A stretch of 43,823 bases of DNA, taken from the NCBI GenBank assembly GCA_949297415.1, contig CASFSV010000048.1:1-43823 (forward strand), written 5' to 3'. Positions 1-7,438 of the stretch are shown in pieces. The first letter of the stretch is position 1. Each line of letters begins with the position of its first letter. The notes under the pieces are model-generated. The model was not told where the DNA came from. It did not search any database and saw nothing but the letters and a program-made list of their open reading frames with translations. The position numbers and the translations under genes were made by a program. Source of the DNA: an uncultured Alphaproteobacteria bacterium. GTDB lineage: Bacteria > Pseudomonadota > Alphaproteobacteria > RF32 > CAG-239.

Positions 1-298
1 AAATGTCAATAACTTTTTTTAAAAATTTTCACTTTTTTTTAAAAAAATTTTCTTCCCTTCCCTAACCCCTTGTTTTACCTACTTCTCGCTTTTCCCTTCT
101 CCGTATATTACTCCTGCCCGATATCCTAATCCTTCGGAAACTATATTCTTCTTATATATATTATATGGTTATTATATGGTTCAGCATTTCTTATATTATA
201 TAACTTTTCTTTATATAACTTTTCTTTGATGAAATTTCCTCTCGTTTTCTTTTTGTTAACTTTATTTGTTTTATGTTGAAGTAAAGGAGATGTCATCA
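1..298. other. AT-rich non-coding region with short tandem duplications
   Basis: No gene is supported here. The first 120 bases are pyrimidine-rich with long T runs. Two short tandem duplications are visible: an 11-bp unit (attatatggtt) twice at 160-181 and a 15-bp unit (atataacttttcttt) twice at 198-227. The stretch leads into a good Shine-Dalgarno (aaaggag, 283-289) for the lipoprotein gene at 299. I see no convincing sigma-70 promoter, although the repeat area is rich in TATA-like words. Confidence 0.6.
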
Positions 299-730
299 AT
301 GAAAAGAATTTATCTATTACTTATTTTGGTTTTACTATGTGGATGTGCAAAAGAACCTACCCCTATGTTAGGGTCTGATGGACGCGAGATTCCTATGGTT
401 TTTCAAAACTTTCCAGATATACCATTTCCAGATGATGCTTTCTTGGTATTAGAAGACTCCAAAACAATGGGAAGTGGTGAAAACTGGATTGGTAGCATTT
501 GTTTTACCGTTAACTTCAATGCTGGGCGTGTTTTTGACTATTATGTTGCTGAAATGCCAAAGAAAGGATGGGTAGAAATTGCTGTTGTAAGAGCAGGAAT
601 CAGTCAGATGACTTATGTTAAGAATGGACGCGCTGTTCAAATCCTTATTCAAATGGAAGGTGACGACTCCTCTTTTGTTACCGTAACAGCTATTCCGAAT
701 CAGGCTAGTGTCAAAGCTTTATCTATTTAA
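299..730 (+). CDS. Small lipoprotein of unknown function
   Basis: The 143-residue product starts with a lipoprotein signal peptide (MKRIYLLLILVLLCGCAKEP); the lipobox LCGC predicts lipidation at Cys17. The mature part is a compact, mostly beta domain with no family that I recognise. The start at 299 is chosen because aaaggag lies 9 bases upstream; the ATG at 290 and the TTG at 266 have no usable ribosome site. The gene is 9 bases from the next one, so it probably shares its transcript. Ahead of a VirB6 array it could play a VirB7-like lipoprotein role, but this is positional inference only; there is no sequence match to VirB7. Confidence 0.85.
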   Translation: MKRIYLLLILVLLCGCAKEPTPMLGSDGREIPMVFQNFPDIPFPDDAFLVLEDSKTMGSGENWIGSICFTVNFNAGRVFDYYVAEMPKKGWVEIAVVRAGISQMTYVKNGRAVQILIQMEGDDSSFVTVTAIPNQASVKALSI

Positions 731-739
731 AGGACTCCG

Positions 740-1579
740 ATGACGTTTAATTTTTTTACATTTGGTGGATCTCTGTTCTGGGAAGATGTGTTTTTTTATC
801 AAAAATGGCGAATCCAACGTCATTGCGGAACTAAAAGATACCGACTACTGGACTCGTGGGATATTCGTCGCGCCAGTGGTTCTTTTGAGGAATGTCAGAA
901 AGCTTTCATTCGTTATATTGAAAGTTACGAAATTACAAAACAAAAAGGGAATCTTGTAGTGCTTTTGCATGGATATATGGATAGCAAAAATATATTCAAG
1001 CCTTTATGGCGAAAATTGGTTTTAACAAATTCTACTGTGGCTGCCATTAACTATCCTTCCCTTTTTCGAAATTCTTTGGCTTCGGCTTATCAACTTCTTT
1101 TCTTCCTTAATCATATGGAAGATATCACGGATGTTTCTTTTGTTACTAAAGGTGCCGGAAATTTAGTCTTGCAGCAGCTTTTTAATCTGCCTATCAAATT
1201 GCAAACTTTTCAAACAAAAATGAGAATCCAAAATATTGTTGAAATCAACCCTGTTGTATCTGGTAGTTTGTTATGCGATTTAGCTGCTAAATTCAAATTA
1301 TCAAGATTATTATGCGGCCCCATGATTGAAGATATGACTGAAGAAAATATTAAAAATATGCCTGACTTACCGAGCCAATTTAATGTTCTTAGAATATTCT
1401 CAAACTCGAAAACTTACATGGCTTTTCTTAGAATCCTAAAACTAATCAGATTTCCTATTCCTGAATTTAATTACAAAAAAAGGAATTTTGTCATTGTTGC
1501 TGGCGATACTTTTAAGACTCTTAACAACGAAAAAATTCTCAATTTTACAGTTAAATTTATCAATAATGGAAAAATTTAA
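740..1579 (+). CDS. Alpha/beta-hydrolase-like protein lacking the nucleophile serine
   Basis: The 279-residue protein has an alpha/beta-hydrolase N-terminal core: strand plus oxyanion-type motif VVLLHGYMDSKN at about residues 71-82, then a predicted elbow at about 136-140. The elbow reads VTKGAGN where lipases have GxSxG, so the serine position is glycine. A C-terminal Asp or His partner is not obvious either (VIVAGDTFKT near 253-262). It has no signal peptide, so it is probably cytoplasmic. The Shine-Dalgarno aaagga precedes the ATG at 740. It sits between a lipoprotein and the VirB6 array. It may be a non-catalytic scaffold, or a divergent hydrolase whose nucleophile I have misplaced. Confidence 0.75.
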   Translation: MTFNFFTFGGSLFWEDVFFYQKWRIQRHCGTKRYRLLDSWDIRRASGSFEECQKAFIRYIESYEITKQKGNLVVLLHGYMDSKNIFKPLWRKLVLTNSTVAAINYPSLFRNSLASAYQLLFFLNHMEDITDVSFVTKGAGNLVLQQLFNLPIKLQTFQTKMRIQNIVEINPVVSGSLLCDLAAKFKLSRLLCGPMIEDMTEENIKNMPDLPSQFNVLRIFSNSKTYMAFLRILKLIRFPIPEFNYKKRNFVIVAGDTFKTLNNEKILNFTVKFINNGKI

Positions 1580-1610
1580 CGATATTGTAATATTTTTTTA
1601 GATTTTTTTG

Positions 1611-1619
1611 TGTTATAAT
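1611..1619 (+). promoter_or_regulatory. Extended -10 promoter ahead of the membrane-protein array
   Basis: TG-T-TATAAT at 1611-1619 is a perfect -10 hexamer with the TGn extension. It lies 33 bases before the ATG at 1652, in the only sizeable gap (1580-1651) before the array. A T-rich stretch with a weak inverted repeat (atatt/aatat, 1582-1593) precedes it and may end the upstream transcript. No clear -35 box is seen, as is usual for extended -10 promoters. Confidence 0.5.
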
Positions 1620-1651
1620 AAAGTAGTTTAAAGGGAGTTTCCGAGGTTCGC

Positions 1652-1879
1652 ATGAAATCGGTGATTAGTACAATTGTGATATTTGTTGGGCTTTATATCA
1701 TTGTTAGCAGTGGTATTATGGATTTGCTTGCGCAAAAATGGCTACTCTATATTGCTGTCGGGAGTGTTATTATCGTTTTGCTGACAGCTGTTGCTCTTAT
1801 TGGAACTCCTTTTTCTAAGCCACTAATTAAATTTAAGGGACGAGGTGACGACCATGATGAAAATACCGACATCTCTTAA
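1652..1879 (+). CDS. Small two-helix inner-membrane protein
   Basis: The 75-residue protein has two predicted transmembrane helices (about residues 4-25 and 29-52) and a short charged cytoplasmic tail rich in Asp and Glu. Size and topology recall small type IV secretion subunits such as VirB2 or VirB3, but I see no diagnostic motif and do not assign it. The ATG at 1652 has an AGGG-type ribosome site upstream. It overlaps the next gene by 26 bases, which implies translational coupling with the first VirB6-like protein. Confidence 0.7.
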   Translation: MKSVISTIVIFVGLYIIVSSGIMDLLAQKWLLYIAVGSVIIVLLTAVALIGTPFSKPLIKFKGRGDDHDENTDIS

Positions 1880-3164
1880 ACTCATTTTCTTTACATTTGT
1901 TTTTTACTTGCTGTCCTGTTCTCTTGGATTTGCGGAGGAGGAGAGTATGTGTCCGTCTCTGAGTGATTATATTAAAGAGGGGACCAGTAATGGTGCTACA
2001 GGAGCTAATGATCATTGTCTTTTATGTAGTATCTATGAAATTGTTATGCAAGCTTGTGCTACTGTTGTTAATATTTCTTGGAATAGTTTTGCTGCTCCGT
2101 TACAAGGAGTGGTTGCTGTAGCTGCTTCCATCTATATTGCCGTTTATACCTTAAAAAATATTGGTAATTTTTCTCAGCAAGATCCTTCTGCTTATCTTTC
2201 TAATGAAAAAACAGGAATTATTCCTTTGTGCGTAAAAGTTGCTGTCGTCATTTGGTTACTTGGTCATCAGACATTTATTTACGAAAATATTATTTGCCCA
2301 GTTATTGCTACCGGTATGGCTATCGGACAAATGGTTACCGGCGGAGGATTAAATGGCAGCTTTGGCGGCGCCAGTGATGTATCTGCTTTATTTGAAGCGG
2401 TTATAGAGAATGTTCGAAATTTTAATGATAGGCTTTATGAAATTGTTGCTCTGGGACGTTTGCTTATGTGTCTAGCTTTTTTACCTAAGGACGTTTTAGA
2501 TTGGCATTTTAACTTAGTACCCTTTGGAGCTGTTTTGTATATCTTTGGTTGGTTTCTTTTAATCGGCGCAGGTTTCTACTTATTAGATGTATTATTTAGA
2601 CTCGCTGTTGGATGTATGTTGTTGCCTATGGCTATTGCTTGCGGTGTGTCAAAATTTACTTCTGTCTATACTAAAAAAACTTGGAATCTATTTGTTAATG
2701 TCTTTTTTAACTTCGTTATGCTTGGAATGATTTTAGAGTTTATTTTAGAAATGATTATGGCTTCATTTGAGGGAACTGAAGAACTTCGTACATTATTAAG
2801 TAAAGATACTCCGCTAAACGATTCTGACTCGGATAAAATTGCAGAAGAAATTAAAATTAGTTCTTTTATCTTAACTTCTATTTGCTGCATGGTGTCCTTT
2901 AAACTATTTATGGAAATTGAAACTATTACTGATAAAGTGTCTTCTTCTACCTCTGTTGGTAAACTTGCGCAAAAAACTAGCGGGCAAGCTGTTCAATTTG
3001 TACAGAAAAATGTTGGTAAATTGGCCAAAGAAGGAGTTAAATTTGCGGATACTGCTCGACTTGAAGCCGGCAGAAGAATTTCTGAAAGCAAACGTGGTAT
3101 GCAGGTACGGCAAATGGGACGAAATATTAAAGCCAAAATTAAAAGGTATGTTGGATTAAGATGA
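1854..3164 (+). CDS. VirB6/TrbL-like membrane protein, array member 1
   Basis: The 436-residue protein is a multi-pass membrane protein of the VirB6/TrbL type, the inner-membrane channel component of type IV secretion. A signal peptide (about 1-27, ending LGFA/EEE) is followed by a Cys-rich periplasmic segment with CLLC near residue 56, then about six helices. The core has SWNSFAAPL, then IYIAVYTLKN, a periplasmic loop, and a paired-helix region (VLYIFGWFLLIGAGFYLLD). The C-terminal roughly 80 residues are basic and hydrophilic. It is clearly paralogous to the next protein. LLSC in the signal could also act as a lipobox, aligned with the lipobox of member 2. The ATG at 1854 is chosen for the gagg at 1842-1845. 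Confidence 0.8.
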   Translation: MMKIPTSLKLIFFTFVFYLLSCSLGFAEEESMCPSLSDYIKEGTSNGATGANDHCLLCSIYEIVMQACATVVNISWNSFAAPLQGVVAVAASIYIAVYTLKNIGNFSQQDPSAYLSNEKTGIIPLCVKVAVVIWLLGHQTFIYENIICPVIATGMAIGQMVTGGGLNGSFGGASDVSALFEAVIENVRNFNDRLYEIVALGRLLMCLAFLPKDVLDWHFNLVPFGAVLYIFGWFLLIGAGFYLLDVLFRLAVGCMLLPMAIACGVSKFTSVYTKKTWNLFVNVFFNFVMLGMILEFILEMIMASFEGTEELRTLLSKDTPLNDSDSDKIAEEIKISSFILTSICCMVSFKLFMEIETITDKVSSSTSVGKLAQKTSGQAVQFVQKNVGKLAKEGVKFADTARLEAGRRISESKRGMQVRQMGRNIKAKIKRYVGLR

Positions 3165-3175
3165 GGGATTGAGTC

Positions 3176-4606
3176 ATGAAAATATTTAATAGACATAATC
3201 TCTTAGAGAAGCTTTTGAAAGGACTTAAATATATTGCTCCTTTGGGATTGGTTTTGCTTCTTTCCGCATGCGGAGATGAGGAACCCTGTCCTACCGTGCA
3301 AGATTATCTTAATGAAGGTATAAGTACTCAATGTACCGGATGTAAAAGTCCTGAAGACGGTAATTGCTTCTTATGTCGGCTGTTCTCAATCATTACAGAG
3401 GCCTCTGCAGAAGCTGCTAAAACATCTTGGAATTTATTTGCTGCAGACTTGATTCCTGTTGTTACTCTAGCGGCAGCTATATATATTGCTATTTATGTTC
3501 TTAAAAATGTTGGTTCTTTTACAAAACAAAACGCTGCTGATTTCTTAACAGGTGATAAACGTGGTGTTCTTTTACTTATGTTTAAAATGGCTGTTATCGC
3601 TTTTCTTTTAACTGATACATGGTTTGTTGACAGAATTATTTCCCCTCTTTTACAAGCTGGATTGGGAATTGGAAAGACTCTATCTGTTACAGACGCGCCT
3701 GTAACATATCCTGATGGTGCTGGAACCGGATACGATGCTATGTTTGAAATGGTCAATGCTTCTGTCAGACAGTTTAATGATGAAGTCTACAAAACTGTTG
3801 CTATTGGTCAGGGCATGATTTGTAATGCTACTCATGACAGTATTTTTAGTTGGTACTGGTTAATGTTAGTTTATGGATTTATTTTATTCATCTTTGGGTG
3901 GGTTTTGGTTGTCGGCGTTTCTTTTTATATTGTAGATATACTTATTCGTCTTGCTTTTGGAGCTATTATGCTTCCTTTTGGTGTTGCCTCTGCTATTTCT
4001 GGTATTACGATGCCCTATGCTAAAAAGATTTGGGAAATATTCTTAAATGTATTTTTTAGTTTCATTATGTTGGGAATTGTCTTAGGTCTTACTATTCAAC
4101 TTATAAATCTTAGTATCGGTGTGGATGGTAAAAATGGCAATGGTATGAGTGATGACGCTATAAGAGAAAGTGGTGGGAGCACCTTAAATACCTTTATGAC
4201 TGATCTTAATGCACGTTTGGATGAAAATCAAATTGAAGAGCTCTCTAAAGATTTGTGGAGTAATGGTTCCTTACTTCTTACAATTGTTTGTTTCTGCGTT
4301 ATTGTTCAAATGGCTGCTCAAATTGGAAAATTAGCTGATAAAATATCTGGTACCGGAGGCTTAACTAGCGTCGGTAGTCAAGTTGGTGCTGCGGTATCTC
4401 AACCTCTGGTTAAAGGGGGTAAAAAAATTGGAAAAGCGGCAGGAGGTTGGGCTGGTTCTGGTGTTAAATATGCCGGTCATGTTGCTGCAAGAGTTACACG
4501 CGCGGATAAACTTTATAGATGGGCTGGTAATAAAGTTGAGGCGGCTCGTGGTTTTTTAACTGGTAGTGGTAAACAAGGCTATCGAGCCTTTTGGCATAAG
4601 AGGTAA
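3176..4606 (+). CDS. VirB6/TrbL-like membrane lipoprotein, array member 2
   Basis: The 476-residue protein aligns along its length with member 1: CPTVQDYLNEG, then CFLC, SWNLFAADL, IYIAIYVLKN, a loop ending GQGMIC, and VYGFILFIFGWVLVVG followed by YIVDILIRLAFG. The N-terminus has a clear lipoprotein signal (LVLLLSAC with Asp at +3), so the mature N-terminus should be lipidated. This is not expected of textbook VirB6. The C-terminal tail is Gly/Lys/Ala-rich and basic. The ATG at 3176 follows a gaggg ribosome site, 11 bases after the previous stop. Same operon as its neighbours. Family assignment rests on topology and recognised motifs, without a profile search. Confidence 0.82.
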   Translation: MKIFNRHNLLEKLLKGLKYIAPLGLVLLLSACGDEEPCPTVQDYLNEGISTQCTGCKSPEDGNCFLCRLFSIITEASAEAAKTSWNLFAADLIPVVTLAAAIYIAIYVLKNVGSFTKQNAADFLTGDKRGVLLLMFKMAVIAFLLTDTWFVDRIISPLLQAGLGIGKTLSVTDAPVTYPDGAGTGYDAMFEMVNASVRQFNDEVYKTVAIGQGMICNATHDSIFSWYWLMLVYGFILFIFGWVLVVGVSFYIVDILIRLAFGAIMLPFGVASAISGITMPYAKKIWEIFLNVFFSFIMLGIVLGLTIQLINLSIGVDGKNGNGMSDDAIRESGGSTLNTFMTDLNARLDENQIEELSKDLWSNGSLLLTIVCFCVIVQMAAQIGKLADKISGTGGLTSVGSQVGAAVSQPLVKGGKKIGKAAGGWAGSGVKYAGHVAARVTRADKLYRWAGNKVEAARGFLTGSGKQGYRAFWHKR

Positions 4607-4610
4607 AAAA

Positions 4611-5924
4611 ATGATGATACGAAACTGGATATATAGAATTTTTGCCTCAAGAACATTTCGCTTAATGTTTAGCGTTGTGTTTACCCTTCTCTTATGCGCT
4701 TGTGATAAAGATGAAGATAAATCTTCCAGCGTTGAGGGTAATTACGCTGGCCAAGCTGCTTGTTGGCAAACCAAAATTATAGATATTGTACTTAGCCAAG
4801 TTAATAATATGTTTAGCGATGCTGCCGGAAAAGTTACAAGCGGCGGTCCTCTTGTGGTTATGATTGGGTTTTCTATTTGGTTAGCCTTTAGACTACTCAA
4901 AATTTTACCTTCTTTTAAAGAAGAAAATCTAGGAGAAATTTGGACGGAAATTATTCAAAAACTGTTTTTATGTTCCTTTTGCGCTTGGGCTGCTTCCAGT
5001 TCAGCTTTAATTTCTTGGACGCTTAGTACTTTTGTTGTTCCTATTTATAATACTATTATTGAACTTGGAGCAAATATTTTAGAGCAAATTGAACCTAATA
5101 AAACGATTGATTTGGGCGAAGAAATGGGGACAATTACGTTCTCTAGTAATTATAATACTTGTTCAACTTCTGGATTAAAAGCTAGTGATCTCAGTGGTTC
5201 TATTAAACCTATGGCTAATTGTATGGCGTGTATGATTAGTGACCGATTAAACGGAGGAATTCGTATTGGGGTTGTACTTGTTTCTTCTTTAGATTTAGGA
5301 GCTATGTTTGTCGGCTTATCCATGATGGCTCTTTATACCTTTGCTAAATTTGCATTTATCTTCTTTCTTGTAGACTCTTTATTTAGACTTAACTTTGCTG
5401 CTTTTCTCTTTCCGCTTTTAATATTAGGAGTACCTTTTAGTTATACAAGAAAATGGAGTAAACATGGATTTGAAATGTTCTTGAATTCTTCAGGTATCAT
5501 GCTCTTTTTAGGTACATTGATTTCAATATCTATTTCTTCTTTGGAATTTATATTGGAATTTTTTGCTAAAAATGCTCTCTTTACCGAAACAAATTTAGCT
5601 GGGCAAGGTCCTGTTTTGCTTTCTTTATGGCTAATTGCCGTATTGGTCATCAATATTCCAGGTCTGGCTTGTACTCTTGCTGATAAATTTATTGGTGGCG
5701 GTAGAGGATTAGAATTTCAAAAACAAGTTTCTCAATTTGCGATTAATACGGCTAAACGTGCCGGAGCTGCTATTCTTGGTTCTGTTACCGCAGGTGTAAC
5801 TAGAACAATTACAAATACAATGGAAAAGTATCAAGGTACAAGAGAAGCTCTGGATAGTGTTAAAGCTATAAAAAGTAAGATTAATTCTAAAATTAATTCT
5901 ATGGCGGGGTACAATGATGACTAG
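4611..5924 (+). CDS. VirB6/TrbL-like membrane lipoprotein, array member 3
   Basis: This 437-residue protein is the most divergent of the array. It has a lipoprotein signal (FTLLLCACDKDED), a short periplasmic segment with a single Cys in place of the CxxC (CWQTKIIDIVL), a helix IGFSIWLAFRLLK, and the loop ending CMACMISDRLNGG. It then has helices around FAFIFFLVDSLFRLNFAAF and a basic tail. The order of segments matches the other members. The ATG at 4611 is supported by taagagg 7 bases upstream and lies 4 bases after the previous stop; a longer reading from 4566 would overlap the previous gene and lose the signal peptide. The end overlaps the next gene by 11 bases. Confidence 0.8.
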   Translation: MMIRNWIYRIFASRTFRLMFSVVFTLLLCACDKDEDKSSSVEGNYAGQAACWQTKIIDIVLSQVNNMFSDAAGKVTSGGPLVVMIGFSIWLAFRLLKILPSFKEENLGEIWTEIIQKLFLCSFCAWAASSSALISWTLSTFVVPIYNTIIELGANILEQIEPNKTIDLGEEMGTITFSSNYNTCSTSGLKASDLSGSIKPMANCMACMISDRLNGGIRIGVVLVSSLDLGAMFVGLSMMALYTFAKFAFIFFLVDSLFRLNFAAFLFPLLILGVPFSYTRKWSKHGFEMFLNSSGIMLFLGTLISISISSLEFILEFFAKNALFTETNLAGQGPVLLSLWLIAVLVINIPGLACTLADKFIGGGRGLEFQKQVSQFAINTAKRAGAAILGSVTAGVTRTITNTMEKYQGTREALDSVKAIKSKINSKINSMAGYNDD

Positions 5925-6450
5925 ATTGATGAATAAATTGCTTTGTTTCTTGTATTGCCATAAACTAATCGTTGTGGTCGGCTTTTTTCTTATTGTTTTG
6001 TTTTGTATTGATTGCGCTTGGGCGGCAACAACAGACTGTAGCGATTTAAGTGATGAGGAAAAATATCTTTGCTACTGCAAATCCGATACAATTGATAAAA
6101 AATACGTAGAAGCTGGATGCTGGTCTTGCGACGTTATTTATACTCTTATGATGTCAATGACTAAAGTGGCTAATGCTGTTTTTGATAAAACCATTGCTCT
6201 TTCAAAAATTATTCTTGGAGGTGGGGCTTGTATTTGGATTGCTCTATATTTCTTAAAAACTCTCGGCTCTTTTACAACGCAAGATCCTTCCAAAGTTATT
6301 GATGGGTTACTTACTTTCTGTTTTAAAGTGGCTTTTATATACGCCTTGCTTGATTCCGGTATTGCTTCTATTGTTGGGTATGTTGTTAATCCGTTATTGA
6401 GTATCGGTCTTGACATTGGTACTGTCTTTTCTAAGGCTACAGGATTTTAA
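5914..6450 (+). CDS. VirB6/TrbL-like protein, N-terminal half (array member 4a)
   Basis: The 178-residue protein corresponds only to the first half of a VirB6-like protein: signal anchor or signal peptide (about 15-38, ending CAWA/ATT), Cys-rich periplasmic segment with CWSC, helix WIALYFLKTLGSFTTQD, a further helical region, and the stretch ending NPLLSIGLDIG. It stops exactly where paralogues enter their periplasmic loop. The start overlaps the preceding stop region by 11 bases (ATG at 5914, second ATG at 5917), with ggcgggg as a plausible ribosome site. The second half is encoded by the next gene, so this is a split gene rather than a truncated one. Confidence 0.82.
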   Translation: MMTRLMNKLLCFLYCHKLIVVVGFFLIVLFCIDCAWAATTDCSDLSDEEKYLCYCKSDTIDKKYVEAGCWSCDVIYTLMMSMTKVANAVFDKTIALSKIILGGGACIWIALYFLKTLGSFTTQDPSKVIDGLLTFCFKVAFIYALLDSGIASIVGYVVNPLLSIGLDIGTVFSKATGF

Positions 6451-6460
6451 GGAGGGTGAT

Positions 6461-7426
6461 ATGTTAAAATATATTCTTCATATTTGCCTTATTCTATTTA
6501 TAATTTGTGCAATTCCCTCCCGAGCTTCTGCTCAAATATTGGGGATAAATAATGCTCCTCAGATTACTGTTGGTGGTGCTAAAATTACGGCTATGGATAG
6601 CCTTGTTGACGGTATTTCCAAAATGACTAGAACAATTAGCGATGCTTCTAAAGAAATGATGAAAATCGGTGATATGCTTATCTGTAATTCTTTGCATGGC
6701 GAAGCTGCTCAAGTTAAAATTGGTATAGAAGGTTTCAGTGTCACTCTTTATTTGGTTGCTCTTGATATTTTTGTCAGTGGTTGTGTTTTATATGTCTTGG
6801 GTTTCTTTATTTCTATTATAGCATCTTTTTATATGTTTGATATTGCTTTTAATCTGTCTTTATCTATCGTTTTATTACCGATTGTTCTGGCGCTGTGGCC
6901 ATTTGCTTGGACTAAGGGGAAATTGAAAATTGTTGTTGAATCTATTGCCTATTATACAGGATTATTCATCTTCCTACCTTTGGGAATTTTAATCGGAACA
7001 GAACTTGTTGTGACTATTATTCAAAATGCTTTCGTTGATCCTTCTGGCGCTCCTATTCCTATTCAACAGGTTTTTGATGAAGATAAATCTGATATTATTC
7101 GCGATAATTTGGGCGTATTTACCTTGACTTTTCTCAAAGTTTTAATTTCCTACATTGTTGCTATACGTATTATTCCGCTTATGGCTAATGAGTTTTGCTC
7201 TCACTTCTTTGACGGAGCTTTAGTCGGAAGCCCTATGAGTGAAAAAATGACACAAGTTATTGCTTTGGCTAAGCAAAAAACTATCGGCAAAGCTACTAAA
7301 TTTGGTAAGGATGTTGCTAAACACCAAATAGGTAAAGCTATCGAAAGTAAAGGAAATAGTAAAGGTGGCTTTATGGGTGGTGTTATGGCTCGTTACGGTA
7401 AGCAACTTGCAAAAACGAAAAAGTAA
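6461..7426 (+). CDS. VirB6/TrbL-like protein, C-terminal half with its own signal peptide (array member 4b)
   Basis: The 321-residue protein begins with a complete signal peptide (MLKYILHICLILFIICAIPS, cleavage after RASA), followed by the periplasmic loop and the C-terminal helices of the VirB6 fold: loop ending GDMLICNS, then VLYVLGFFISIIASFYMFD, and a basic tail. The ATG at 6461 has an excellent Shine-Dalgarno (aaggaggg, 6449-6456), which overlaps the stop of the first half. The signal peptide would place the loop in the periplasm, restoring the paralogue topology. The upstream extension to 6410 in this frame has no signal or ribosome site. Confidence 0.82.
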   Translation: MLKYILHICLILFIICAIPSRASAQILGINNAPQITVGGAKITAMDSLVDGISKMTRTISDASKEMMKIGDMLICNSLHGEAAQVKIGIEGFSVTLYLVALDIFVSGCVLYVLGFFISIIASFYMFDIAFNLSLSIVLLPIVLALWPFAWTKGKLKIVVESIAYYTGLFIFLPLGILIGTELVVTIIQNAFVDPSGAPIPIQQVFDEDKSDIIRDNLGVFTLTFLKVLISYIVAIRIIPLMANEFCSHFFDGALVGSPMSEKMTQVIALAKQKTIGKATKFGKDVAKHQIGKAIESKGNSKGGFMGGVMARYGKQLAKTKK

Positions 7427-7438
7427 GGAGTGGATAAC

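Noticed and set aside
6410..6460. Frame open upstream of the second half of the split VirB6 gene, suggesting a frameshift
   Set aside because: The ATG at 6461 has a strong ribosome site and a complete signal peptide follows it; the upstream part has neither and overlaps the first half.
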